Positions 39,875 through 49,503 of a stretch of 64,000 nt of DNA are shown in pieces. How positions within the stretch are numbered: position 1 is the first letter of the stretch; every line of letters begins with the position of its first letter. The position numbers and the translations under genes were made by a program. The notes beneath the pieces were generated by a model. The model saw nothing but the letters and a program-made list of their open reading frames with translations. It searched no databases and was not told the DNA's origin. This stretch comes from Legionella brunensis (lineage in GTDB: Bacteria; Pseudomonadota; Gammaproteobacteria; Legionellales; Legionellaceae): NCBI RefSeq assembly GCF_001467025.1, contig NZ_LNXV01000003.1, forward strand, positions 233,870-297,869, read 5' to 3'.

Positions 39875-40852
39875 TTAGTTGGCGATGTTTTGTTGCAACC
39901 AATTTACCATGTATTCTCGTACTTCTGGAGACGCTTGATCAATGCTTTGCATGCAGATGAAGGTAACATGCTCACTTTTCTTCGCAAGATTTAAACGTGA
40001 TTTAATTTTCTTGAATGAATGGCTAGCCCCGTTAACCATAATTGCTTGATGATTTGAATCATAGAGTGCGCGATTGTTTTTTATATCCAGGTGAACCATA
40101 AGCGGGATGCTTGATACTTGATCGGGATGGCGAAATGGGAAGCGAATATTTTCTGTAAACAATTCTGGTCTATCTATAACATAGTCATTGAAAGTTTCTT
40201 TTATCAAGGGAAATGGTGCATGGGGTAAAAGGTAAAATTTCTTATTTAATCCAGCTAATGAGGCACTATTTTCTTGCCAAGAGCGGTGGGGGTTGTTTTG
40301 TGGCTTTTCAGCTTTACGCCCTATTAGGCCAAGAAGATTTTTTTTGATTTTATGACGCCATTTTTGTTCGGTTTGAACTTTCCACTCGCCACGTAGAACC
40401 ATGCGATTATTTCTAAAAAAATCATCAGGGGTAACGTTGCGTATTATAAAGAAATCATCATTTAAATAAAGAAATTGATTGGATAAACCTTTAATTTTCC
40501 AAATTAACCATTCAATACTGAGGCTATTAAATACGGGAGTTGTTGAATTAAATTCTAGCAATAGTTCGTTTTGATCAATAATTTTAATTTTATTGCCGAA
40601 AGTTGTGCCCTGTAAGGCAGTAACAGCAGGTGGTGTTTGCTGATTAGTAATAATGTAGATGGTTCGAATCCAGGGTGCAAAACGGTGTAAAGCCTGAAGA
40701 CAAAAATGGATTTCATTGCACTGTTGAATACGAGTTGGTTCTACCGCAATATTTTGCTCGATGCCTAGCTGCAGACAATAAGATTTCAATTTTTGTTGAT
40801 AATCAGGATCATAGCCATCAACCCAGGAAATAACAGCATCAATAGGATCCAT
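39875..40852 (-). CDS. Stealth-family sugar-phosphate transferase
   Basis: This 325-aa protein has the conserved regions of Stealth proteins. The N-terminal DAVISWVDG (residues 5-13) is CR1. CNEIHFCLQALHRFAPWIRTIYIITNQQ (split over about 44-72) and FLYLNDDFFI (about 132-141) make up CR2. NPHRSWQEN follows near 185, and a His-rich HPDQVS and HLDIKNNR stretch lies near 243-260. Family members are D-hexose-1-phosphate transferases that build phospho-linked surface glycans, and some protect bacteria from innate immunity. The protein is of usual length for bacterial members and has no TM segment. It is divergent from the cyclase/kinase fusion across about 340 bp, which suggests related substrates. 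Confidence 0.87.
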   Translation of the reverse strand: MDPIDAVISWVDGYDPDYQQKLKSYCLQLGIEQNIAVEPTRIQQCNEIHFCLQALHRFAPWIRTIYIITNQQTPPAVTALQGTTFGNKIKIIDQNELLLEFNSTTPVFNSLSIEWLIWKIKGLSNQFLYLNDDFFIIRNVTPDDFFRNNRMVLRGEWKVQTEQKWRHKIKKNLLGLIGRKAEKPQNNPHRSWQENSASLAGLNKKFYLLPHAPFPLIKETFNDYVIDRPELFTENIRFPFRHPDQVSSIPLMVHLDIKNNRALYDSNHQAIMVNGASHSFKKIKSRLNLAKKSEHVTFICMQSIDQASPEVREYMVNWLQQNIAN

Positions 40853-41194
40853 TTTATTCCGATTTAAGCCAAAATATTAGGAAAAATAAGCTCGCTATAG
40901 TATCTTTAAACCCTTTAAAATTAAAGTAGGGGATTTTCCTAAAGCAACCATATAAGAAAAGCGTGAATTTTATTTGTCCTCACCATTCAAGTTATTTCTG
41001 GTGCTTGAGTATCGTATATTTATGCCAACCAGGAATGTGATGTAGAGATTCTTTCGTTATACAAAGATGACATCATGATAGCCATGTGTTTCGTTAAAAT
41101 TCAAAACATATTGTCATTTATTTGTATTTTTCAGAAGGAACCAATAGTTAGAGTTATCAAATCATATAACCTAAAACGAAGAGAGTTAAGTATT

Positions 41195-44100
41195 ATGTTT
41201 ATGATAAAAAAGAAGCCTGTTATACCTGTTATTGATTTTATTTTAAAAGCATTAAATAGCTATGCTTCATTACCTGGAGTTGCCGCCTGTGATGTTTATT
41301 TATTTTTAACTGAGGATGAAAAAAGGAAGTTACAGGAAAACAGTTCTTTCAAACACATTAAATTTAACTTTATTAACAAAAGAGATGAGCAAAACGGCAA
41401 TAAACTCGCTATTATTTTGAAAAGTATTGAGACGGACGACTCTTATGGCTTAGAGCTTTCTGTCTTTCGGAATGGAAGTGTTGAACAACGTCTCATTATC
41501 CCCAAATCACTTGAAACAAAGATTATCAATACAGAGGGAAATGAGTTTAATTTACCTTTATTTTGTGATGCTCAAGATTTGTTTATTTGCATAGATAAGA
41601 AGTTATGCCCTCAAAAACGGAATGAAATTGAAACATACATAAAATTGCACACGAAAAGCGCTATAACTCTCTATGAAGTTGATACGACGATAAAAGATGA
41701 GGATGCATGGAAACAAATGGTAGCAGTGTCAACCGCAGCCAAAAAACTAAATTTTAATCGACGAGGCATATTTGTTGCGGTAGGTGGTGTTGAAATCCAA
41801 AATATAGTTGGTGTCACCGCGAGAACATTCAGGCGGGGAGCTAGCAGCTTATATTACCCTCTTTCAATTGCTGATTTAGAGCAGGCTCTAAAGCTTAATC
41901 CAAGAATTACTACAAGTGCTACAGAAAGAGTATTACCTTTTTATCCAGCTAGTACTATCGTTGTAGAGCAAAGTATTAACCAATCACGTTTGGAAAATGT
42001 AACGCTTGCTGAAAAATTAGCTGATTGTTTTACAGTAAAAGAAATTAGCGATGCTTTAAATCCGGATAATAGTGTTCTGGTAGAGGCTTGTACGGAAAAG
42101 AAACTACTAATCGTCATCGATCGAAAATTTTATGAGGCCCATAAAGAGAAGGTTGATATTTACCTCGCTAAAAATAGGCAATTACAACAAAAGTCCTACC
42201 GCATTTTATTACTTGATGGTGGTGATGAAAATAAAAACCAGGAAGCACTTAAAAAAATTATTAGTATAGCTCATGAAGCAGGCATACATAATCAGCAAGG
42301 TGTTTTGCTGGCATTTGGGGGCGGGGTTATTTTGGATACTGTAGGGGCCGCTGCTGCATTATTAGATGTGGAATATGTGCGTGTGCCTACTACCTTATTA
42401 GGTGTCATTGATGCAGCAATAGGAATTAAAACAGGGATTAATTTAAATGCAAAAAATGATTTTGGCGCCTTTTATAAGCCACGCGCTGTTTTTTATGATT
42501 TAGAGTTTATCAAGACGGAGGATATACGTAATATACAAAGCGGTCTTGCTGAAATGATAAAGATTTTTATCGTAACAGACCCGGTATCTTTTTATCTCCT
42601 CAATGAATATTATCGAGATTTTTTAAATAAAAAATTTAATAAGACGACTTCGAAGCTTATTGTTGCTGCTATTTATTGCATGCTCCATCAATTACAACCC
42701 AACATCTATGAAGATAAGACCCTAGAAAGACTTGCTGATTTTGGCCATGAAATTGGGCACATTTTTGAATATAAAAGTGCATTCAGACTTTTGCACGGTG
42801 AGGCGGTATCTCTGGGAATGGCTGTAGCTTCTACTGTAGCTTACCAACGAGGATTATTACCTCAGAAAGAATTAGATAAAATCTTAACATTATTGGATGC
42901 TATCGGCTTGCCCATCATGGATGAACTGTATGGTGCTGATCAAGGTGTTTATATTGAAGAAAAAATGAAAGATTCTAAGGCCAATAAAGGTGGGGATTCC
43001 GCTGTTGTTGCGCCAATAAAAGTCGGCCAAGGTACCTTCCTAAGAGACATCGGGTTAGAGGAGTTACAACAGGCATTTTCTTATTTAATCAAGCAGAAAG
43101 AACAATTTGAGCTTTGCAAACTACATAATCCAAAAGTACAAGTTATATTTGATGAATATAACAATACACAAGCTCAACCTTCTATTGTCTTTGATATCGG
43201 CGGCACAAATCTACGCGCTGGTGTTTACCTTTCGAACGGCACTCTTGTATACGAAGACCGCTCTCCTACACCGTCGATTAAATCAATGCCACATGCCTCG
43301 CTAATGGAGATTCAGCATGCCCTTATTAAAGGAATAAAAGATTATATTGATCGCGCGAAAAAGCAATTTCCTTATGAACCTCTAGAACAAGTTATTATTT
43401 CCTTTGCTGGAACTTTAGACAATGGTGTGGTGTTGAAGTCTGCCTCACTTTGGGGAGAAATTACTAATGTACCTCTGCAAAAAATGCTAACTGATAATAT
43501 CCCAAATATGCGTTTTACACTTATTAATGATGTTATTGCTGCTGCCTGGCGATATGGTACTGATCCTCATTATAGCCAGCTTAGTAATATTTGTATTTTT
43601 ACGTTGAGTACAGGAATTGGGGCTGCCTATTTCGATATTGGTGAGCAAAACCAAGATAAAGACGTTATTTCTATTGGTCATAAGAAAAAATTTCACCATC
43701 GACATAGCTTGCAATGTGATTGTGGCGAGTATGGACACTTGGAACCTTATGTTTCCGGCCGAGGTTCTTTACATCAAATGATAAGAACAGCAATTGAGGC
43801 AGTCAAGTTTGATGTTGATAGAGAGCTCTTTCAAGAGTCATTACTTTATAAAAGTGCTTTAGAAAAATTAAATTCTTTGTCCTTTGAGGAAAAAGAAAAA
43901 ATTATTCATGACACTTATATTAATAAAATCCTTCGTGAAAAAAATATCGATGAACAAAGAATTGCAGATGTGAAAGCTTATATTTTAGGGGAACTTCATA
44001 GTATTGACTCCGTGCAATTAGAGGGTTTAAAAGCACTGGCATGTGCTTTATTCATTGATAATAAATTACTTTGCGCGGCCATTAATCAAAAAGACCCTTT

Positions 44101-46963
44101 TGTTGAGCCATTATTTAGGGAAATTGTGCAATATATTGGTGCTGAAATCTGCGAAATTGCGTTAACCAATACCGATAGGATCATTTTAATGGGAGGATTT
44201 GCCAGAGCAATTAAAGAGCGGCTGGAGGTGGAGCTTAACCAGTTTTGCCTTAAGAAGAATATTCCTCAAAAACGGGTTGATACCCTTTTTAATTGGGCAG
44301 AAGATGATGACAACGATGGGATTTTAGGAGCCGCTTATTATGGTGATCAGCCACGACGGTTGTGGAGTCTTTTCAATCGCATAATATCTGAAAAAGCCAA
44401 GCTTCAAATTGATCTTAACCAATCTCTGGAAGAAAAAAAACTGCGCAAAGCATTTGAGTATGCTTATTATCTGCATGTGAATCGTCCAAAGCATACTCAA
44501 TATAAATTTCGCTCAGAAGAGCCTGCGCGCTACTTTGTTTGGCACCCAGTAGAGCTCGCTAGAGATGTGGTGAGAAAGCTACTTTCTACTGATACTGAAC
44601 TAATATCCGCTGCTTTCCTTCATGATTCGCTTGAATATACAGAGGTAAGTGCGGAAGTCTTGGAGCAAGAATTTGGAGAGTGTGTCGTCAATATTGCTCG
44701 CGATCTATCCCAGCATGCCAATTTGTTATCGATGTCATTATTTGATTTAGAGCAACTTGGATTTAGTACAATGCTCATCGGCCAACACCTGGGTTTTGAG
44801 CAGAGCTCTCCCTTAGATGTTGAGCAGGTCAAAATGATAGCTAATATAGCGACCAAAATAGAGCATTATTCTCGTTTATTGGATGGGCCGTTAGATAGTC
44901 GCAGCCAGTTATTAAAAATTCTTGATAACATTAATAACTACTCCTCCATTGATAGATTACCGAAAGGGGTAGTTAAACCAAGAACCGATGTTGAGTTGCT
45001 ATTATTTAAATTGTATGTCGATAAGCTTCAGGTACCTCAAGCAATAGCAACTGAAGCCTATCAATATATAGATAAACTATTAATCACATTCGGCTATCCT
45101 GGAATTGAGTCCATGGAGAGTAAAAAACGTGAAATGAGTATTGCACAACAATTATTTCAGCCTTGGTGTGAAAGGAATAAAAAGGCGATTAAATTAGTAG
45201 GAAAAAGTCTTTACTATGGTGATAGTTTAAGTGATGCTTGTGAACGCTTATCTTCCTTAAAAAATAAAAATTTCTTACAGGCGATGGCTCGGTTAAAACA
45301 CCCAAATACCCTACCTATTAGTAGGAATCAATTCTTAAAGCAGTTGAGACAAGGTTTGGAAAATTTAAAGGGTTCTGATTTTGAATTGGCGCTAAATCTT
45401 TGTGCACAAACTACATTTGATGAAATTAAATCAAAATTTATGTTGCCAGGCCACTACGGACGATTTTCTTCTAATCTTACCTCCGCGCAATTGCTCTCTG
45501 GTAAGGAAACCATTGTTTATTTCCCTAATGATAAAAAGGCGACCGTAACTCCTGAAAAAAAATATGTTGATCCTGTCTCCGGACAAATTAATCCGTTAAT
45601 TACGGCAATGGATGGTAGTGAGGAGCTCTGGCAAGCGTATCTCGAGGGGAAAGAGTTAGACGAAGAAACGTTATTATTTTACCACCATAACAAATCAATT
45701 CTTGATCAATTCATGCAGGATAAAACATTTATTGATTATCACGATTCGTTTTATGCACCAGAACGTTTAGTTCCTTTCACGCTACAATTGCCAAACGGCA
45801 AGGTACAAGACCTGTGTCTATTCGAGAGTAACGCTTCTCAAATTGTAGGGGGACAATTTATGTTTGTTTCGCCTAGCAATATCTCGATGGGTGAAACAGA
45901 AAATGTTATTAATCAAGTGAGCTCAATTAGTAAGATGCTTGATTTCCGCTTACTAACAGGAAGATTTCCTTCGGAGTTTTCAAAATTAGATGTAGGGATA
46001 CAAGATGTTGTTGAGAAAATGAATCCTGTACTCTCCACCTGGAAGAGAGCCTCCACTTCATCAATAGAGGAAAAACCATTTTTCTTTCATTATCCGCAGA
46101 AAAAGGGGTTTTCACCACAAGTAAACATAAAAAAGAGACTATTGCCTCTCGATAATCACTCTAGGTATCTTGTAAAAACTTTGTCTTCTTCATTCTCAAC
46201 TTTTCCCATGGATGTAAATAGCCATGCTGAGTATATGTTTTTGATAGCAGCTTCTCTAAAATCATCTTATGCGGTTTTTCAAAACTCTTCGGATACTGCT
46301 TCTGTACCGGGCCATTATCATTGTTATGCTCTAGACAAAACGAAATTCTTAAACAATGGGCAAGCGGTTTATACAATTCCTTTATTCGCAGCAAAAGCGA
46401 ATAGTGTGCTTGTTGAAATGCCCGAATTGCGATTAGAGAAAATGCAATGGGAGGGGGCATGTTATCGACTCACTGTCCCTTTGCACCGCAATGTTAAAAA
46501 TTATGCTGAAGCAGTAACATGTATTCGACTTATGCAAGGCCTCGCCAACAAATTGATTCCTATGAATGATGCGCACTGCTGTGAGTTAACTTTTGTAGCT
46601 AATCGAAAAGATGATTGTGTTGAATTATACATCGGCATACGTAAGCATTTTAAAAACTACCCGCTCGAAAATTCATTGGCAAAACATTACGGGCTTCAAC
46701 CTCCTTTTAACGGTGCTTTAGAGTTTGCAGGTGTTAACACAATGAAAAATCAAGAGGAATTTGACAAATATAATGAGTTATATAAGAAACTGAGTCATGA
46801 ATGTGGTAAAGAGAAGGCGGATGAAATGCTTGTGGCGATCCAAAATGAATCGCTGCTGCTTGCCAAACCTGATGAGACATTGCTCATGGAGTTTGAAAAC
46901 GGAATAATGACGCATTTTACCGCTAAACCTCATCTTGGGGAGGGACTACGTTTCTCGGCTTAA
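41195..46963 (+). CDS. Multi-enzyme fusion: sugar-phosphate cyclase, ROK kinase, HD domain, unknown C-terminus
   Basis: This fusion is about 1,922 aa. Residues about 127-230 are a degenerate half copy of the next domain. Residues about 305-645 form a dehydroquinate-synthase-superfamily cyclase: GGDENKN, FGGGVILD, VPTTLLGVIDAAIGIKTG, and metal ligands in AEMIK, HEIGHIFE and LLHGEAVSLGM. Residues about 660-1,010 form a ROK sugar kinase: DIGGTNLRAG, LINDVIAA (catalytic Asp), STGIGAAY, and a zinc site CDCGEYGHLE with His for the third Cys. Residues about 1,112-1,232 are an HD domain: HPVELARD, FLHDSLEYT, IEHYSRLLD. About 1,400-1,922 is unrecognised, with GHYGRF, FMFVSPSNIS and GHYHCY that hint at a HIT/GalT-like transferase. 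The cyclase wording fits sedoheptulose-7-phosphate cyclases (C7-cyclitol pathway) at least as well as DHQS. The ATG at 41195 has GAGAG upstream; an in-frame ATG at 41075 would add 40 Ile/Cys-rich residues. Confidence 0.82.
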   Translation: MFMIKKKPVIPVIDFILKALNSYASLPGVAACDVYLFLTEDEKRKLQENSSFKHIKFNFINKRDEQNGNKLAIILKSIETDDSYGLELSVFRNGSVEQRLIIPKSLETKIINTEGNEFNLPLFCDAQDLFICIDKKLCPQKRNEIETYIKLHTKSAITLYEVDTTIKDEDAWKQMVAVSTAAKKLNFNRRGIFVAVGGVEIQNIVGVTARTFRRGASSLYYPLSIADLEQALKLNPRITTSATERVLPFYPASTIVVEQSINQSRLENVTLAEKLADCFTVKEISDALNPDNSVLVEACTEKKLLIVIDRKFYEAHKEKVDIYLAKNRQLQQKSYRILLLDGGDENKNQEALKKIISIAHEAGIHNQQGVLLAFGGGVILDTVGAAAALLDVEYVRVPTTLLGVIDAAIGIKTGINLNAKNDFGAFYKPRAVFYDLEFIKTEDIRNIQSGLAEMIKIFIVTDPVSFYLLNEYYRDFLNKKFNKTTSKLIVAAIYCMLHQLQPNIYEDKTLERLADFGHEIGHIFEYKSAFRLLHGEAVSLGMAVASTVAYQRGLLPQKELDKILTLLDAIGLPIMDELYGADQGVYIEEKMKDSKANKGGDSAVVAPIKVGQGTFLRDIGLEELQQAFSYLIKQKEQFELCKLHNPKVQVIFDEYNNTQAQPSIVFDIGGTNLRAGVYLSNGTLVYEDRSPTPSIKSMPHASLMEIQHALIKGIKDYIDRAKKQFPYEPLEQVIISFAGTLDNGVVLKSASLWGEITNVPLQKMLTDNIPNMRFTLINDVIAAAWRYGTDPHYSQLSNICIFTLSTGIGAAYFDIGEQNQDKDVISIGHKKKFHHRHSLQCDCGEYGHLEPYVSGRGSLHQMIRTAIEAVKFDVDRELFQESLLYKSALEKLNSLSFEEKEKIIHDTYINKILREKNIDEQRIADVKAYILGELHSIDSVQLEGLKALACALFIDNKLLCAAINQKDPFVEPLFREIVQYIGAEICEIALTNTDRIILMGGFARAIKERLEVELNQFCLKKNIPQKRVDTLFNWAEDDDNDGILGAAYYGDQPRRLWSLFNRIISEKAKLQIDLNQSLEEKKLRKAFEYAYYLHVNRPKHTQYKFRSEEPARYFVWHPVELARDVVRKLLSTDTELISAAFLHDSLEYTEVSAEVLEQEFGECVVNIARDLSQHANLLSMSLFDLEQLGFSTMLIGQHLGFEQSSPLDVEQVKMIANIATKIEHYSRLLDGPLDSRSQLLKILDNINNYSSIDRLPKGVVKPRTDVELLLFKLYVDKLQVPQAIATEAYQYIDKLLITFGYPGIESMESKKREMSIAQQLFQPWCERNKKAIKLVGKSLYYGDSLSDACERLSSLKNKNFLQAMARLKHPNTLPISRNQFLKQLRQGLENLKGSDFELALNLCAQTTFDEIKSKFMLPGHYGRFSSNLTSAQLLSGKETIVYFPNDKKATVTPEKKYVDPVSGQINPLITAMDGSEELWQAYLEGKELDEETLLFYHHNKSILDQFMQDKTFIDYHDSFYAPERLVPFTLQLPNGKVQDLCLFESNASQIVGGQFMFVSPSNISMGETENVINQVSSISKMLDFRLLTGRFPSEFSKLDVGIQDVVEKMNPVLSTWKRASTSSIEEKPFFFHYPQKKGFSPQVNIKKRLLPLDNHSRYLVKTLSSSFSTFPMDVNSHAEYMFLIAASLKSSYAVFQNSSDTASVPGHYHCYALDKTKFLNNGQAVYTIPLFAAKANSVLVEMPELRLEKMQWEGACYRLTVPLHRNVKNYAEAVTCIRLMQGLANKLIPMNDAHCCELTFVANRKDDCVELYIGIRKHFKNYPLENSLAKHYGLQPPFNGALEFAGVNTMKNQEEFDKYNELYKKLSHECGKEKADEMLVAIQNESLLLAKPDETLLMEFENGIMTHFTAKPHLGEGLRFSA

Positions 46964-47073
46964 TACTTGAAGATTAAGGGTGAGCAATTTTGTTGGAGGG
47001 TTTCTTTCGTTGCTATCAAAACTGGAAACTCTCGCGTTACCTGTAGCAAATTTTTTACTGCTCTGTAGAGGGC

Positions 47074-47523
47074 TTAAGGACGATGTTTAACCTCAAGTTC
47101 TCGTTGTCGTTCAAAGACTCTGGCAACATTTCCCAACATTTCAGCTAGCAGGTCAGTAATATCATCAAGGGTAATAATACCGATTAAGGCGCTATCAGCG
47201 TCGACAACAGGCAGACGACGGATACCTTTTTCACGCATAAGATCAAGAGCGTCGAAAAGACTATCCTCTTCGTGTGCCATGAGTAAAGACCTGGTAACAA
47301 TATCTCTAGCTGCAAGTGTCTCTGGTGCCAATCCTGGAACCATGACTTCAACAACTAGATCGCGATCAGAGATAATCCCAACGGGAAATGGCTTTCCTTG
47401 TTTTTTTTCAACCAAAACGACGTCGCCAACGTGATGTGAACGCATGAGTTCTGCGGCAACTTTTACTGATTCATCAGCATAAATCATCACCACGCCACGA
47501 TTACAGAATTCACCCACGCGCAT
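47074..47523 (-). CDS. CBS-domain pair protein
   Basis: This 149-aa cytoplasmic protein consists of two CBS domains (about 10-68 and 75-132). These usually bind adenine nucleotides and sense energy state. Conserved turns include VGIISDRDLVVEV and LIGIITLDDITDLLAEM. There is no fused effector domain. ATG 47523 has a near-perfect AGGAGGGA ribosome-binding site. It lies 60 bp downstream of the HPF/cold-shock gene, on the same strand, and is probably in its operon. A role in stationary-phase or stress adaptation is inferred from that neighbour. Confidence 0.9.
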   Translation of the reverse strand: MRVGEFCNRGVVMIYADESVKVAAELMRSHHVGDVVLVEKKQGKPFPVGIISDRDLVVEVMVPGLAPETLAARDIVTRSLLMAHEEDSLFDALDLMREKGIRRLPVVDADSALIGIITLDDITDLLAEMLGNVARVFERQRELEVKHRP

Positions 47524-47583
47524 AATTCCCTCCTATCATTGCAGCAGTCGAGTCATCAGCGTTTGCAGTTAACTCGTACCAAG

Positions 47584-48147
47584 TTAACGTTGCGTTATAT
47601 TCTCAACATAAACGGTACTGGCAACAGGTTCCTCGGCATTCCTACTTATCTCGGCAAAGCGAACCCTGTCTCCTATTTCAAGTTTATCAAAGTTATAGTC
47701 AACAACACTTTCACTGTTAAAACGAATTTGGCGGCCATCAGGGGTCTCAATATAACCATAGTTAGCTGATGGACACACTTCAAGAATTTGTCCATAAAGA
47801 GGCATCTCGTGATGCTTTATTTGTCCGCGCCGTTGTTCAACATAGGCTTGCAGCTGTCTTTTAATGGCATTAAATGCGTCACGAATCGCGACATAAACGT
47901 CTTCATGAGCATGATGTTCTGCAGGTTCGCGACTAGCTACTAATTCTGCGTCAGGCACAGTTAAATCAATACGAACATGGTAGAGTTTTCCCTTATTATG
48001 ATGTCGATGAGGTGATTCGATGACAACGCGACATCCCATTATTCTATCGAAATAGCGTTCAAGTTTTTCAGCAAGGGAGCGGGCTTTTTCTTCAGCGGTA
48101 GGTGAGTGGTCCATGTTACGAAATATCACTTGAATAGGAAGTTTCAT
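47584..48147 (-). CDS. HPF/RaiA-type ribosome-associated factor fused to a cold-shock domain
   Basis: This 187-aa protein has residues 1-110 of HPF/YfiA fold (MKLPIQVIFRNMDHSPTAEE, then CRVVIESPHRHH, LYHVRIDLTVPD and VAIRDAFNAIKRQLQAYVEQ). This fold binds the decoding centre and silences ribosomes. Residues about 118-187 form a cold-shock/S1-like beta barrel (YGQILEVCPSANYGYIETP, IRFNSESVV, GDRVRFAEI). The long HPF C-terminal dimerisation domain is absent and the barrel takes its place. ATG 48147 has AGGAGG at good spacing. It heads an operon with the CBS gene. An RNA-binding ribosome-protection factor is the likely role. Confidence 0.88.
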   Translation of the reverse strand: MKLPIQVIFRNMDHSPTAEEKARSLAEKLERYFDRIMGCRVVIESPHRHHNKGKLYHVRIDLTVPDAELVASREPAEHHAHEDVYVAIRDAFNAIKRQLQAYVEQRRGQIKHHEMPLYGQILEVCPSANYGYIETPDGRQIRFNSESVVDYNFDKLEIGDRVRFAEISRNAEEPVASTVYVENITQR

Positions 48148-48375
48148 TTCCTACCTCCTTGTGCATATGCTGAATTAAGCTTGTCTTTTTGATTTATAGT
48201 CAAAAAAATTTAGACTTTCAATGTATAAATTATAAAGATTGTATTTTTAATGGGCTAAGTAAAGGGATTTTCTATTAAATTATATTTTCTTTAATAAAAG
48301 TAAAGTTAGTATTTTTTATGTAATCTAAATTCTCTAAAGTTATGAATAGCTCTGGTAATCATTAGAAGGTAAGCG

Positions 48376-49503
48376 ATGCAAAAACAAGTGTTAATATTAG
48401 GCGGCTATGGCAATTTTGGTAAACGCATTGCTCATTCCCTATGTAAGGCTAATGTAGCAGTCATTATTGCTGGTCGTAGTCTATGTAAAGCTGAGCAATT
48501 CAGAGATGAACTTTGCAAACAATATCCCGAAGTATTAATCAATGCGATAGCACTTGATGTTGCGCAAGAAATTAAAACGCAATTAGTTCACTGGCAACCT
48601 ACGGTGGTAATTAATACTTGTGGCCCTTTTCAAATGGCCGATTATCATGTCGCATTAAATTGTATTGAATGTGGTGTGCATTATTTAGATTTAGCGGATG
48701 GTCGAGATTTTGTTGGGGGCATAGGCCTATTGGATAAAGCGGCGAAAGCGAACAATGTCCTTGTCGTAAGTGGAGCAAGCAGTGTTCCCGGTTTGTCCTC
48801 TGCGGTGCTTGAGCATTTTCGAGGAGAATTTCAGCGAATGAACTCACTCCAATTTGGCATAGCTACGGTACAAAAATTTTCGCGAGGCTATGCCACGGCT
48901 AAGGCAATCTTGACTTATTTAGGCAAACCTTGCCGACCTCCTTTTGGTGAGGAACAAAATTTTTATGGTTGGCAAGGGCTGCATAGTATAAATTATCCTG
49001 AGATGGGCAAACGCTGGATGAGTCTTTGCGACGTGCCTGATCTGGATCTCTTGCCGCCACGTTTTGGCCTTAAAAAAATCAGTTTTTCAGCGGGTATGGA
49101 GAGTAATTTGTTACATTGGGGGATGTGGTTAGTGTCGTGGCTGGTGAGACTTGGTTTACCACTGTCTCTGCCTAAGCATACTCGGTTTTTAACGAATATC
49201 GGCCACTGTTTTGATTGGCAAAGTAGTGATGACAGCGGCATGCATATGTTTATAAAGGGTTATGATTTACACGGTAACCCCTTGGAAATCAAATGGTTTC
49301 TTTTGGCCAAAGAGGCTGCCGGCCCTTATATCCCTACAGTGCCGGCCATTGTCTTGGCTAAACAATTGGTGCATGGCCAATTAGAATTAAGAGGTGCGTT
49401 GCCTTGTGTTTCCTTAGTTAGTTTGTCGGACTATTTAGCTGAGATAAGTGATTTACCAATAAAGATGCAAGTTTGGAGAAGTGATGGTTTATCTATGGCT
49501 TAA
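48376..49503 (+). CDS. Saccharopine dehydrogenase-like NAD(P)-binding protein
   Basis: This 375-aa protein has an N-terminal Rossmann domain with LILGGYGNFGKRIA (GxGxxG at about 9-14) and VVINTCGPFQ near 78-87, both typical of saccharopine dehydrogenase-like proteins. It then has ADGRDFVGG and GASSVPGLSSAVL. The substrate is unknown; many such homologues are not lysine enzymes. A hydrophobic stretch near 240-256 (HWGMWLVSWLVRLGLPLSL) suggests membrane association. The start has AAGG about 6 bp upstream. It is the first gene of a four-gene run (48376-51913) with overlaps or gaps of at most 15 bp. Confidence 0.85.
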   Translation: MQKQVLILGGYGNFGKRIAHSLCKANVAVIIAGRSLCKAEQFRDELCKQYPEVLINAIALDVAQEIKTQLVHWQPTVVINTCGPFQMADYHVALNCIECGVHYLDLADGRDFVGGIGLLDKAAKANNVLVVSGASSVPGLSSAVLEHFRGEFQRMNSLQFGIATVQKFSRGYATAKAILTYLGKPCRPPFGEEQNFYGWQGLHSINYPEMGKRWMSLCDVPDLDLLPPRFGLKKISFSAGMESNLLHWGMWLVSWLVRLGLPLSLPKHTRFLTNIGHCFDWQSSDDSGMHMFIKGYDLHGNPLEIKWFLLAKEAAGPYIPTVPAIVLAKQLVHGQLELRGALPCVSLVSLSDYLAEISDLPIKMQVWRSDGLSMA

